64,000 nucleotides of DNA from an uncultured bacterium (GTDB taxonomy: Bacteria; Actinomycetota; Coriobacteriia; Coriobacteriales; Coriobacteriaceae), in assembly GCA_905215525.1 (NCBI GenBank), contig CAJMQJ010000005.1, positions 1 to 64,000 of the forward strand. Direction: 5' to 3'. A program made the position numbers and the translations under genes. Below are positions 8,654-16,633 of the stretch, in pieces (position 1 is the stretch's first letter; every line of letters starts with the position of its first letter). The notes beneath the pieces were generated by a model, which ran no database searches, was not told the DNA's origin, and saw only the letters and a program-made list of their open reading frames with translations.

Positions 8654-8683
8654 ACTGATAAACGTTTGACGCTGTTTATCAGT
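8654..8683. promoter_or_regulatory. Inverted repeat in fbp leader
   Basis: The intergenic region 8391-8710 holds no gene I can support. Near its right end ACTGATAAAC (8654-8663) is repeated inverted as GTTTATCAGT (8674-8683), perfect over 10 bp with a 10-nt spacer, then TTTTACC. It lies 27 nt before the fbp start codon. It could be an operator or a leader hairpin; the T-run is short for a terminator. Confidence 0.45.
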
Positions 8684-8710
8684 TTTACCAACCCCATCGG
8701 AAGGTGTTTC

Positions 8711-10627
8711 ATGGTCGCATTCGATCGCAATCCGCAAGACTTCAAGTATCTGCGTCTGCTGTCGAAACAATTTCCCACCGAGCAATCCGCATTTACCGAG
8801 ATCATCAACCTCTCGGCCATCCTCAACCTGCCCAAAGGCACTGAGCATTTTATGAGCGACGTGCATGGCGAGTACGAAGCCTTTATGCACATCCTCAACA
8901 ACTGCTCGGGCGTCGTGCGCGAGCATGTCGACGAAATCTTTGGCGAAACGCTCTCCTTTGACGAGAAGGGCGAGCTGTGCACGCTCATCTACTACCCGCG
9001 CGAGAAGATCGAGCTGGTCCGCAGCCAGCGCGAGGACTCGCCCACCTGGTACAAGACGATACTTGACCAGCTCATCATGGTTGCCCGGTCGCTTTCGAGC
9101 CGCTATACGCGCTCCAAGGTGCGTAAGGCCATCCCACGCGATTACGCCTACATCATCGACGAGTTGTTGCACACGCACCCGGACGAGAACAACTATCGCG
9201 TGCGCTATCACGAGCGCATCGTGGAGTCCATCCTGGAGACCGCCAGCGCCGACGACTTTATCGAGTCGCTCGCCTCGCTCATCAAGCGCCTGGCCGTCGA
9301 CCACCTGCACCTGGTGGGCGATATCTTCGACCGCGGTGGCGGCGCGGCCAAGATTATGGACCGCCTGCTCACCTACCATTCACTCGACATCCAGTGGGGC
9401 AACCACGACCTGCTGTGGATGGGCGCTGCGGCCGGTGAGCCCGCCTGCATCGCCACGGTGCTGCGCAACAACCTACGCTACGACAACTACGAGATCCTCG
9501 AGAACGACTACGGCATCTCGCTGCGTGAACTTGTCGCCTTTGCTGATGCCACCTACACCGCCGGTGAGTCCATCACCCTGCTGATCAAGGCCATCAACGT
9601 GCTGCTCTTTAAGCTCGAGGGCCAGATTATCCAGCGCCATCCCGAGTTCGACATGACCGACCGCCTGTTACTCGACAAGATCGATCACGACACCGGCACG
9701 GTCACGCTCGCCGACGGCAGCGTATGGCCGCTCACGACCAACGACTTCCCCACCGTCGACCCGGCGGACCCCTATACGCTCACGTCTCAGGAGCAGCACA
9801 TCATCGACAAGCTTGTGTCCGAGTTTGTCACCGCCGATCACCTGCATCGCCATATCGATTTCCTCTATTCCCACGGCTCGATGTACAAAGTCGCCAACGG
9901 CAACCTGCTCTTCCACGGCTGCGTGCCACTCAACGAAGACGGCACCTTTAGCAGCATGAACTGCCTGGGCACCTGGCACGCTGGCCGCGATTATCTCGAT
10001 TTTTGCGACCACATCGCCCGCCGCGCCTGGCGCATGGGCGACCGCGACGCCCTCGACTGGATGTGGTACCTGTGGATCGGCTTTAACTCACCCGCCAGCG
10101 GACGCCTGGTGCGTACCTTTGAGCGCGCCTATATCGCCGATAAGAGCACCTGGGTCGAGCCGATGGACCCGTACTTTTCGCTTACCAAGTCACCCTCGGT
10201 CTGCGACGACATCATGCGCGAGTTTGGCGTCGCGCCCATGGCATGCTCACCGACCGGTCACATCATCAACGGCCACACGCCCGTTAAAACCACCAAGGGC
10301 GAGCAGCCCATCCGCGCCGAGGGCAAGCTGCTGGTCATCGATGGCGGCTTCTGCCGCGCTTACCATCCCAAGACGGGTATCGCCGGCTATACGCTCATCT
10401 CGAGCTCGCGCGGCTGCCGCCTCAAGTCGCACCGGGCCTTTACGACGGTTGCCGAGGCACTCACCCGCAACGTCGATATCGAAAGCGAGACCAACCGCTT
10501 TGACGAGGCCGACCGTCGCCGCATGGTGAGCGACACCGATTCCGGTGCCAAGATCCGCAGCCAGATCCAGGACCTGCGCCAGCTGCTCGATGCATATAGA
10601 AACGGTGCTATCGAGGAGCGCGCCTAG
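8711..10627 (+). CDS. fbp: Class III fructose-1,6-bisphosphatase
   Basis: Hydrolyses fructose 1,6-bisphosphate to fructose 6-phosphate in gluconeogenesis (Bacillus-type Fbp, COG3855). The 638-residue length fits the family. The metallophosphoesterase motifs are present in order: MSDVHGEYEAF, GDIFDRGGGAAKIMDRL, WGNHDLLWMGA, FHGCVPL and NGHTPVK. Start is ATG at 8711, 4 nt after an AAGGTG-type ribosome-binding site; the open frame upstream to 8666 has no such site. An inverted repeat in the leader suggests regulation. gtrA-like genes follow on the same strand. Confidence 0.95.
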   Translation: MVAFDRNPQDFKYLRLLSKQFPTEQSAFTEIINLSAILNLPKGTEHFMSDVHGEYEAFMHILNNCSGVVREHVDEIFGETLSFDEKGELCTLIYYPREKIELVRSQREDSPTWYKTILDQLIMVARSLSSRYTRSKVRKAIPRDYAYIIDELLHTHPDENNYRVRYHERIVESILETASADDFIESLASLIKRLAVDHLHLVGDIFDRGGGAAKIMDRLLTYHSLDIQWGNHDLLWMGAAAGEPACIATVLRNNLRYDNYEILENDYGISLRELVAFADATYTAGESITLLIKAINVLLFKLEGQIIQRHPEFDMTDRLLLDKIDHDTGTVTLADGSVWPLTTNDFPTVDPADPYTLTSQEQHIIDKLVSEFVTADHLHRHIDFLYSHGSMYKVANGNLLFHGCVPLNEDGTFSSMNCLGTWHAGRDYLDFCDHIARRAWRMGDRDALDWMWYLWIGFNSPASGRLVRTFERAYIADKSTWVEPMDPYFSLTKSPSVCDDIMREFGVAPMACSPTGHIINGHTPVKTTKGEQPIRAEGKLLVIDGGFCRAYHPKTGIAGYTLISSSRGCRLKSHRAFTTVAEALTRNVDIESETNRFDEADRRRMVSDTDSGAKIRSQIQDLRQLLDAYRNGAIEERA

Positions 10628-10705
10628 CACCACCCGTGGGGATTGGCTAAACTTGCTGAGTTTGTCATCCCCGCGGCGCCCCGGCGCCACCATAAGGCAG
10701 GTACC

Positions 10706-11101
10706 ATGCAAAAGCTCCTTGCGCAGATCATGAAGTTTGGCGTCGTCGGCGTCATTGCCACGGTCATCGACTTTGGCATTATGAATCTGCTCCACTACGG
10801 TCTGGGCCTCAACATCCTAATCGCCAACACCAGCGGCTTCATCATCTCACTCATCTTTAACTACCTCGCCAGCATGAAGTACGTGTTTGCGCACAAGGAG
10901 GGCATGAGCCGCCGCCGCGAGTTCATTATCTTTGTCGTGCTGTCCGTGATCGGCCTGGCACTCAACGACGGTATCGTGTTGACACTCAACGCCGGCCTGG
11001 GACTCGAAGCCAATATCGCCAAGATTTGCGCCACCGCGCTTGTCATGGTCTACAACTTTGTGACCCGAAAGATCTTCCTGGAGGGCGACGAGACCAAATA
11101 G
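10706..11101 (+). CDS. GtrA family membrane protein (first of two)
   Basis: A 131-residue protein with four membrane segments in GtrA/DPMS-associated arrangement: FGVVGVIATVIDFGIMNLL, the second around residues 30-50, REFIIFVVLSVIGLALNDGIV and a last near 95-115. GtrA proteins are thought to flip or assist lipid-linked sugars for surface glycan modification. The conserved FNYLASMKYVF and YNFVTRKIF loops are present. ATG at 10706 follows AAGG; the frame upstream lacks a ribosome-binding site. It is a paralogue of the gene at 11321. Confidence 0.85.
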   Translation: MQKLLAQIMKFGVVGVIATVIDFGIMNLLHYGLGLNILIANTSGFIISLIFNYLASMKYVFAHKEGMSRRREFIIFVVLSVIGLALNDGIVLTLNAGLGLEANIAKICATALVMVYNFVTRKIFLEGDETK

Positions 11102-11123
11102 CTCGACACCCCTGCAGCATTAC

Positions 11124-11171
11124 GGCGCCCACGGACGACGCGCGCTCAGCGCAGTATCGTCCGTGGGTGCC
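11124..11171 (+). terminator. Hairpin, probable weak terminator
   Basis: Fifteen-base arms GGCGCCCACGGACGA and TCGTCCGTGGGTGCC with one wobble, loop of 18 nt containing a second GCGC stem. It lies 22 nt after the first gtrA stop codon. No strong T-run follows, so it may slow or stabilise rather than fully terminate. Confidence 0.45.
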
Positions 11172-11184
11172 GCTCGTTTACGGG

Positions 11185-11223
11185 CAAATTTTCAACGTTT
11201 GCGGATTAGCTCTTGAAAATTTG
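11185..11223. promoter_or_regulatory. Inverted repeat upstream of second GtrA gene
   Basis: CAAATTTTCAA (11185-11195) and TTGAAAATTTG (11213-11223) are perfect inverted repeats with a 17-nt spacer in an AT-rich patch about 100 nt before the second gtrA. Shape and location suit a dimeric operator; no T-run follows. Confidence 0.4.
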
Positions 11224-11320
11224 GCGAGTTCGTATAGTTCTTGGCAAAGACCTTACGTTTCCCTTGCAAAAGCTCTAAAGTATCCTCTGCTCGATTCATC
11301 AACGCATTGGATGTGATTAC

Positions 11321-11728
11321 GTGCGCAAGGCACTGGCACAACCTCATACCAAGCAGTTCCTCAAGTTCGCTGTCGTGGGTCTTATCTCCTTTGGCATCGA
11401 CTGGGGTATGCTCATTGCGCTCGTCGAGCTGTTTCACCTCGACTTTTTGATGAGCACCACGGTTTCGTTCATCACGTCCGTCGTGGTCAACTACTGGCTC
11501 AGCATGAAGTACGTGTTCGACCATCGCGAGGGCATGAGCCGCAAGCGCGAGTTCACGATCTTCACCATCCTGTCGGTGATCGGCCTGGGCCTCAACGACC
11601 TGTACATGTTTGTGGGCGTCACGTTTTTGAGCATCGGCTACCAGGCCATGAAGGCCATCGCCACGTTCCTTGTCACCTGGTACAACTACTTCAGCCGTCG
11701 CTTCTTCCTCGAGGGCGCACGGTCGTAG
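11321..11728 (+). CDS. GtrA family membrane protein (second of two)
   Basis: A 135-residue paralogue of the preceding GtrA protein with the same four-helix layout: FLKFAVVGLISFGIDWGM, FITSVVVNYWLSMKYVF, REFTIFTILSVIGLGLNDLYM and TFLVTWYNYFSRRFFLEG. It probably assists transfer of lipid-linked sugars across the membrane. The start is GTG at 11321; the ribosome-binding site is weak. It has its own upstream inverted repeat and a strong terminator 26 nt after the stop, so the two copies are probably independent transcription units. Confidence 0.85.
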   Translation: MRKALAQPHTKQFLKFAVVGLISFGIDWGMLIALVELFHLDFLMSTTVSFITSVVVNYWLSMKYVFDHREGMSRKREFTIFTILSVIGLGLNDLYMFVGVTFLSIGYQAMKAIATFLVTWYNYFSRRFFLEGARS

Positions 11729-11754
11729 TCGATTCACTATTTGCTTGAATGTAT

Positions 11755-11789
11755 AACCGGTTGGAATTCCCGTTCCAACCGGTTTTTTT
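11755..11789 (+). terminator. Intrinsic terminator
   Basis: Perfect 12-bp stem AACCGGTTGGAA / TTCCAACCGGTT, 6-nt loop, followed by T5 beyond the stem. It ends the second gtrA transcript. Confidence 0.92.
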
Positions 11790-11828
11790 GTTTGCCGAGA
11801 GACCCGGCGACCCAGTCCCATTCGCATG

Positions 11829-11866
11829 AAAAACGGGCGGCCCGGATGTTTGTCCGAACCGCCCGT
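11829..11866 (-). terminator. Intrinsic terminator of the DUF4430 operon
   Basis: On the minus strand ACGGGCGG / CCGCCCGT closes an 18-nt loop and is followed by TTTTT. It lies 22 nt after the stop codon of the second DUF4430 gene. Confidence 0.85.
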
Positions 11867-11888
11867 CTGGCGCACTATGTCGAGGTCC

Positions 11889-12791
11889 CTAGCCTGTAAC
11901 GTAATACCAGACCACGTTGTCGCCATTGGAGAGAACGTAGTTACTGCAGGCCGTCATGGGCGTTGTGCCGTTGACGGAGTACATCCAGCCGCTCGTGCCA
12001 CCGTACTGTTTCTCGGCCAAACCACCAATCGCGGAGACATACGTGCCGTACGACGAGCCATGTGCGTTAACGGAAAGGCCCAGCGCGCACAGGGCATCAT
12101 AGACGGTAGTGCCTTCGTTAAAGGTAAAGGTGCCACCAGAAGACACAGGATTGCCCACAGCGCTCGATGTGACCGAAACCGTCACTGTTACGTAGCTGGA
12201 CTCCTGCGAGCCGCTCTGGCCGCCCGAGGAGGCGTTTCCACCATTAGAGGATGAGGCTCCATCAGACGACTGTCCACCGCCAGACGCATTGGAAGTATCA
12301 CCGGCTCCCGTATTTTGGGCAGCGGATTTATCGCCAGACTTCTTGCCGTCCTGCTCCTCGGACTTCTTGTTATCCGAGTTCTTGTCCGATTCCTTGTTTG
12401 AAGACTCGGAATCGTCCTTGGACTTGGACTCATCAGAATGCTTGGACTCATCTTTTGCGTCATTCGATGACTTGGAATCCTTGGAACTGGCCTCGCCCGA
12501 AGTCGTAGTCGAGCCAGACACCTTGGTGTCCTTGGTGACGACGCTCTCCCCCGTCACGGTCTGAATGATCCAGTCGATGGACCAGGCGCCGCTCTCGGAA
12601 GGATGGACGAAGCCCAGCGAGACGACGATCAGAATGGTGCACGCGGCAGTCAAAACGCCAAGGAGCGCCTTGCGACGAGGGGCGGACGCCGCCGAAGCGG
12701 CGCCCTGTTGCTTTGTATCGTCGAACTGAATGAACGAGGAATCTGGTTGCTTGGGGTCAGCGTCCTTGGATTTATTGGACACAGCCCTCAC
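11889..12791 (-). CDS. Membrane-tethered DUF4430 (transcobalamin-like domain) protein
   Basis: A 300-residue protein. A cytoplasmic N-terminus is followed by one membrane helix at about residues 43-63 (LLGVLTAACTILIVVSLGF), with no signal cleavage site, so it is probably anchored by its N-terminus. Residues 90-195 are a long stalk rich in Ser, Asp, Lys, Asn and Gly. The C-terminal ~100 residues are one DUF4430 domain (TFNEGTTVYDALCALGL, GTSGWMYSVNG, LSNGDNVVWYYV). DUF4430 (Pfam PF14478) is related to the C-terminal domain of transcobalamin. The GTG start at 12791 directly follows the stop of the upstream gene, so both are controlled by the same B12 riboswitch; a GTG three codons later is an alternative. 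Cobamide binding is inferred, not shown. Confidence 0.8.
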   Translation of the reverse strand: MRAVSNKSKDADPKQPDSSFIQFDDTKQQGAASAASAPRRKALLGVLTAACTILIVVSLGFVHPSESGAWSIDWIIQTVTGESVVTKDTKVSGSTTTSGEASSKDSKSSNDAKDESKHSDESKSKDDSESSNKESDKNSDNKKSEEQDGKKSGDKSAAQNTGAGDTSNASGGGQSSDGASSSNGGNASSGGQSGSQESSYVTVTVSVTSSAVGNPVSSGGTFTFNEGTTVYDALCALGLSVNAHGSSYGTYVSAIGGLAEKQYGGTSGWMYSVNGTTPMTACSNYVLSNGDNVVWYYVTG

Positions 12792-15700
12792 CTACCGACG
12801 TTTGGTGAACACGAACACGCCGACGATGGCGAGACCGATGACGCCGGCGGCAACGCCAACAATGGCGAGCGGGTTGGTACCAGCCTCCTGCTCGGAAGCA
12901 CCAGAGGACTTCTTAGCAGTTGTCGTGGAAGCAGCACCCGTATCGGACTTGGAATCGGACTTCTTGTCGGACTTGCTGTCCTTCTTGTCAGACTTCTTCT
13001 CGTCCTTCTTATCGGACTTATCGGTGTCCTTCTTGTCGGACTTGTTGTCCTTGGTCTCGGTCTTGGTCGACACCGTCGTCTTGGTCGTCGGCTTATGACC
13101 CGGGGCGATAGCGCCGCCGGCCTGCTGGCCCTTCGTGCCGAAGCCGGAACCCGTGCCCGTGCCAGCACCGGAACCGTTGCCAGCGCCACCGTTGCCACCA
13201 TTAGTGCCAGAACCGCCATTGCCGCCAGGGTTAACGGCATTCTTGGTCCACTTGGCATACAGTGTCAGATCGGCCGTCACCGGCGTACTGAAGTCATACG
13301 CCTGCGTGCAAGCCTCATCGGTGAACCAACCGCCGAAAGTGTAGCCATCGCGCGTCGGATCGGCCGGCTTGACCAGCTTGCCATCGGCCGTAGTCTGGAA
13401 GTCGACCTTAGAACCCTCGCCAGTCTCAAACGAGACCTTAACGCCACCACTCAGCTTGAAAAGCGTGCCGGAATCGTTGATGTAGTAGAGGTTACCCTTG
13501 GCATCGCAGGCAATCGGCGAGTCACAGTAATTGTTGTGTCCCGCCGCGCTAAACGCACCGGTCGCCTGTGCGTCACCCATCTTGTAGCGATACACCCCAC
13601 CGCCCGAGGTGTAGTTCACATAGTCGGAAGTCGCACCATAGTTGACAGTGAAATAAACGTACGTGCCATCCGCCTGGACACTCACGAGCGGTGCGCCCTT
13701 AATGCCACCGGCAGGAAGCACGGAGCCATCGGCAGACGAAACCAACGTCGTAGCAAAGTCATTATCAAGGTCGACAATCGCCAGCGCCGAACCGCCAGAA
13801 ACCTCGCCACCGACAATCAGCTTATTGCCGTACAGCGTGGGCATGCAGGCACAACCCGTAAGACCAAGATCGATGACGCGTTCTTCGGAAATGCGCGAAG
13901 AGGCCCTTGCGTTTGCGTCCGACAGTGCCAGCACGTGGAGCTTGCCGTCACGCGAGATCACATAGGCATGCTTGCCGTCTTTGGACAGTACACAGCTGGA
14001 GTTGACGATGGCACCAACCGAAACGCTGCCGAGCACATCACCCGTCGACTTGCTCAGCATCTCAACGGTACCTGCACTCGTCGGAACCAGAATATAGCCG
14101 TCGCCCACTGTAGCGCTCGTCCAGTAGTAGCCCTCATCAGCATTAACATGCTGCCAAGAAACAGCGCCGGTCAGTATATTAATACGCGTCAGATGACCGT
14201 TATTGTACGTACTCGTTCCATAGTCGACATCAACGGTGCCAACGTAGAGATAGTTGCCATCGACCGTCAACTGGGAATTTGACTGGGCAGATTTGCTCAC
14301 AGAGTCAGTGACCCAAACCGTCGTCAGCGTATCGGCCGTCAGAGCCTGGACCGCACCGCCGTCGAGCGGGACGATGACCAAGCCTTTCGTATAAATCGGA
14401 CGCGTGGTGTAGCCAATCGCAGTCTGAAGGTTCGACTCGGCAAGCACCTTGCCCGACTCGGCGTCGATCTTAAGCAAACGCTTGTTCACGGCAAGGTAAA
14501 CGTTGCCGTTCACGACAATAGGCTCGCTCGCATTGGGATACGTGGCACCCGAGTAGGCCCTCCAATCGAACGTCCAAGGGCTTGCCAGCGTGCCCGTAGG
14601 CGTGGACACGTTCTTGACCACCGCATTGGAATTGCCACTCCAGTCGGCTTTCCAATCGGTCGGGCGCGAAGCGCTCGGATCGACTACGACTTCATCGGGA
14701 TTAGGAACGGTGTCGCCAGGGGCGTAAGCCCAGACGATTTTGTCGCCCGACTTGAGCACGTAATCGCTATCGAGCTGAGGCCCGGGAACGCCATTAACAA
14801 AGAACGACCATGCACCCGACAGCTCGGTGCCATCAAGCGGGGAGACAAGACTATGAACACCCCAATAACCAAATTGGTCGTACATCTTGGACTCAATGCC
14901 AATGGCATCGAAGTAGGCAGCGGAAGCGTCCTTGATCGTCGTGCCCTCGACAAACACCTGCGTCGAAGGATCGGTCCAGCGCTGCGCCTTCTCATCCTTC
15001 TTACCGATGATCTCCATTGAAACGGAAACCTGACCGGGCATGGTTCCATCAAAGCCGTAGACCCAGGTAACCTTGTCCCCGGCCTTGAGTGTGTAATTGC
15101 CCGCGCCGACATTGGCCGCCTGACCGTTAACGAAGAACTGCCAGAATTTCCAAGTGTTTTCGTTAACTTTCTCGCTCGAAAGCGTCACAGTCTTGTTGAA
15201 CGGTGAAGTCAGCGACTCGAGATACCAGCCGTACGTGCCTTTCCCCGTTTTGGCGCCAATGCCGGCCTTTTTAAAGGCCTGCTCGGAAAGATCAGCAGCG
15301 GTCGTGCCCTCTTCCACCAAAGCTGTCGTGGGCTGCGCCCATGTCTGCTGAGCGCCCGAGGCGTCCTGGCCGACAACGGTGCAGCTAACGGAAATCTGAT
15401 TGGCGGGCGCGGGGTCACCGTACTTCGAGTAGCACCAGACGACGGAGTCGCCGTCCTTGAGCGTGTAGCCGCCGGCGCCGACCGCGGAGGCGCTGCCGTT
15501 GACGAACAGCTGCCAGTGCGCGCCGGTCGCCGGGTCGTAGGCGAGCGTGCGGCCCGCGTCGAAGGGCGACGTGATCGAGTTGAGTGCCCAGCCCCAGGAG
15601 CCGTTGGGGTCGTAGTCGGCCTTGAGGCCGGCCTGCCTGAAGAGCTGCTCGGAGAGGTCGGCCGCGGTCGAGCCCTCCTTCAGAGCGATCTGCTGCGCGG

Positions 15701-16283
15701 CGGCCCAGGTCTGCTGGGCGCCCTTGGCGTCGGTGCCGACGACGGAGCACGTGGCCGCGACCTCTTGGCTTGCGGCTTCGGTAGGCTGAGATTCAGCCTC
15801 ATCGGAAGCGGCTACAACACTTTTGACGTTCTGTTCGGATGAATCCGGCGAAGCAGTAGAAGCCTCGACTGCGGCAGAATCGTCCGACGCTACGCCGTTG
15901 CTATCTGCGGCATTCGCCGAAGCGCCATCGTTAACCGACGCATCGCTCGCGTTAGAGCCGGTTTCAGAAACGACACCGTCGGCAGCACCGTCCGCGGCAC
16001 CCGTGCCCTCGCCCGGCGTCGCAGCCTGAGCCACAGCCTCGGCAATGCCCTCGGCGCCCTCGGCCCACAGCTGAGCCGGCGTGGTGCCAAAGGCCATCGC
16101 GAAGGCCAGGAATGCCACCAGGCCGCGCTTGGCTACGCCGCATGCAATCGCGCCACGGCGATGCAACGAGGCGCGCTCGCGCTCGTCCTCAAACATATCC
16201 ATTTGTCCCCCATTGTCTGTACTTGGAGCGTTGCCTTGAGGCTGCCCCACGTCATCGCGCGTGTTGCGCTCGAGTTCCCCCAT
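12792..16283 (-). CDS. Large surface protein: three DUF4430 domains, PQQ-like beta-propeller, InlB-type repeat, C-terminal anchor
   Basis: A 1163-residue exported protein. Residues 1-50 form a long n-region. Residues 51-74 are a signal sequence (RGLVAFLAFAMAFGTTPAQLWA), cleaved probably before EGAEG. An acidic, Ala/Ser-rich linker follows. Three DUF4430 domains lie at about 176-290, 291-405 and 405-525, each with a GxTAADLSE-like start, an FVNG motif and a YTLKDGDSVVW-type end. About 545-925 is a PQQ-type beta-propeller (repeats such as GNVYLAVNKRLLKIDAESGKV). About 948-1013 is an InlB/Listeria-Bacteroides repeat (GYTFGGWFTDEA...LYAKW). A Ser/Asp/Lys stalk precedes a membrane helix and KRR tail; no LPXTG is seen. 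The start at 16283 follows AAGGGGG; ATG at 16202 is a second possibility. An upstream cobalamin riboswitch implies B12-repressed expression, which fits surface cobamide capture. Confidence 0.85.
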   Translation of the reverse strand: MGELERNTRDDVGQPQGNAPSTDNGGQMDMFEDERERASLHRRGAIACGVAKRGLVAFLAFAMAFGTTPAQLWAEGAEGIAEAVAQAATPGEGTGAADGAADGVVSETGSNASDASVNDGASANAADSNGVASDDSAAVEASTASPDSSEQNVKSVVAASDEAESQPTEAASQEVAATCSVVGTDAKGAQQTWAAAQQIALKEGSTAADLSEQLFRQAGLKADYDPNGSWGWALNSITSPFDAGRTLAYDPATGAHWQLFVNGSASAVGAGGYTLKDGDSVVWCYSKYGDPAPANQISVSCTVVGQDASGAQQTWAQPTTALVEEGTTAADLSEQAFKKAGIGAKTGKGTYGWYLESLTSPFNKTVTLSSEKVNENTWKFWQFFVNGQAANVGAGNYTLKAGDKVTWVYGFDGTMPGQVSVSMEIIGKKDEKAQRWTDPSTQVFVEGTTIKDASAAYFDAIGIESKMYDQFGYWGVHSLVSPLDGTELSGAWSFFVNGVPGPQLDSDYVLKSGDKIVWAYAPGDTVPNPDEVVVDPSASRPTDWKADWSGNSNAVVKNVSTPTGTLASPWTFDWRAYSGATYPNASEPIVVNGNVYLAVNKRLLKIDAESGKVLAESNLQTAIGYTTRPIYTKGLVIVPLDGGAVQALTADTLTTVWVTDSVSKSAQSNSQLTVDGNYLYVGTVDVDYGTSTYNNGHLTRINILTGAVSWQHVNADEGYYWTSATVGDGYILVPTSAGTVEMLSKSTGDVLGSVSVGAIVNSSCVLSKDGKHAYVISRDGKLHVLALSDANARASSRISEERVIDLGLTGCACMPTLYGNKLIVGGEVSGGSALAIVDLDNDFATTLVSSADGSVLPAGGIKGAPLVSVQADGTYVYFTVNYGATSDYVNYTSGGGVYRYKMGDAQATGAFSAAGHNNYCDSPIACDAKGNLYYINDSGTLFKLSGGVKVSFETGEGSKVDFQTTADGKLVKPADPTRDGYTFGGWFTDEACTQAYDFSTPVTADLTLYAKWTKNAVNPGGNGGSGTNGGNGGAGNGSGAGTGTGSGFGTKGQQAGGAIAPGHKPTTKTTVSTKTETKDNKSDKKDTDKSDKKDEKKSDKKDSKSDKKSDSKSDTGAASTTTAKKSSGASEQEAGTNPLAIVGVAAGVIGLAIVGVFVFTKRR

Positions 16284-16345
16284 CGGGGTCCCCCTTCCCT
16301 CCAGAGCCCTATGCACACCGGCGGCATACGCCGCAGCCGCACGCA

Positions 16346-16518
16346 AGATGGGAGGCGATCCGACTTAACCTTAACGACTCGGGCGCGCCGTCCGATCTGC
16401 GACGCGAACATCCCGAGCCAAGAGGAATTACGGTTACTGGTACAGCCGGGGACTTGCACCCCGATTCTCCCAAACGCGCAGGAAAACCGCGCATTCGTGC
16501 GTCTCCGCACCACCATCT
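16346..16518 (-). promoter_or_regulatory. Cobalamin (AdoCbl-type) riboswitch
   Basis: Reading the minus strand, AGATGG at 16518 and CCATCT ending at 16346 close a P1 stem. Between them are the core cobalamin elements: GGGAGAATCGGGGTGCAAGT, then CCCCGGCTGTACCAGTAACC with GTAA, TTGGCTCGGG and the 3' AAGTCGGATCGCC segment. The order and wording match the B12-box class. A GCGGC/GCCGC hairpin lies next, and the start codon of the DUF4430 surface gene is 63 nt downstream. It should shut expression when cobalamin is plentiful. No T-run follows, which favours translational control. Confidence 0.88.
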
Positions 16519-16554
16519 AGGCCATCGATTATTACCGTCAAAATGGTATCACGC

Positions 16555-16582
16555 AAAAGGGCCTCGCACGCAGGCGAAGCCC
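16555..16582 (-). terminator. Intrinsic terminator of ubiB-like gene
   Basis: Minus-strand stem GGGCTTCGC / GCGAGGCCC (9 bp, one G-U), 6-nt loop, then TTTT. It separates the kinase-like gene at 16634 from the riboswitch. Confidence 0.75.
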
Positions 16583-16633
16583 AAGGTAAAAGCTATTGTT
16601 TGCGATAGGAAAATGCGGTGACGGCCGCAGCCT

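Noticed and set aside
12603..14282. 559-residue plus-strand frame across the DUF4430 genes
   Set aside because: Arg/Thr/Ala-rich shadow of the minus-strand surface proteins, crossing the boundary between two genes.
16112..16621. Overlapping short frames across the region upstream of the surface gene
   Set aside because: The region is explained by a cobalamin riboswitch, its linker and the signal-peptide coding sequence; the frames have no ribosome-binding site or protein-like composition.
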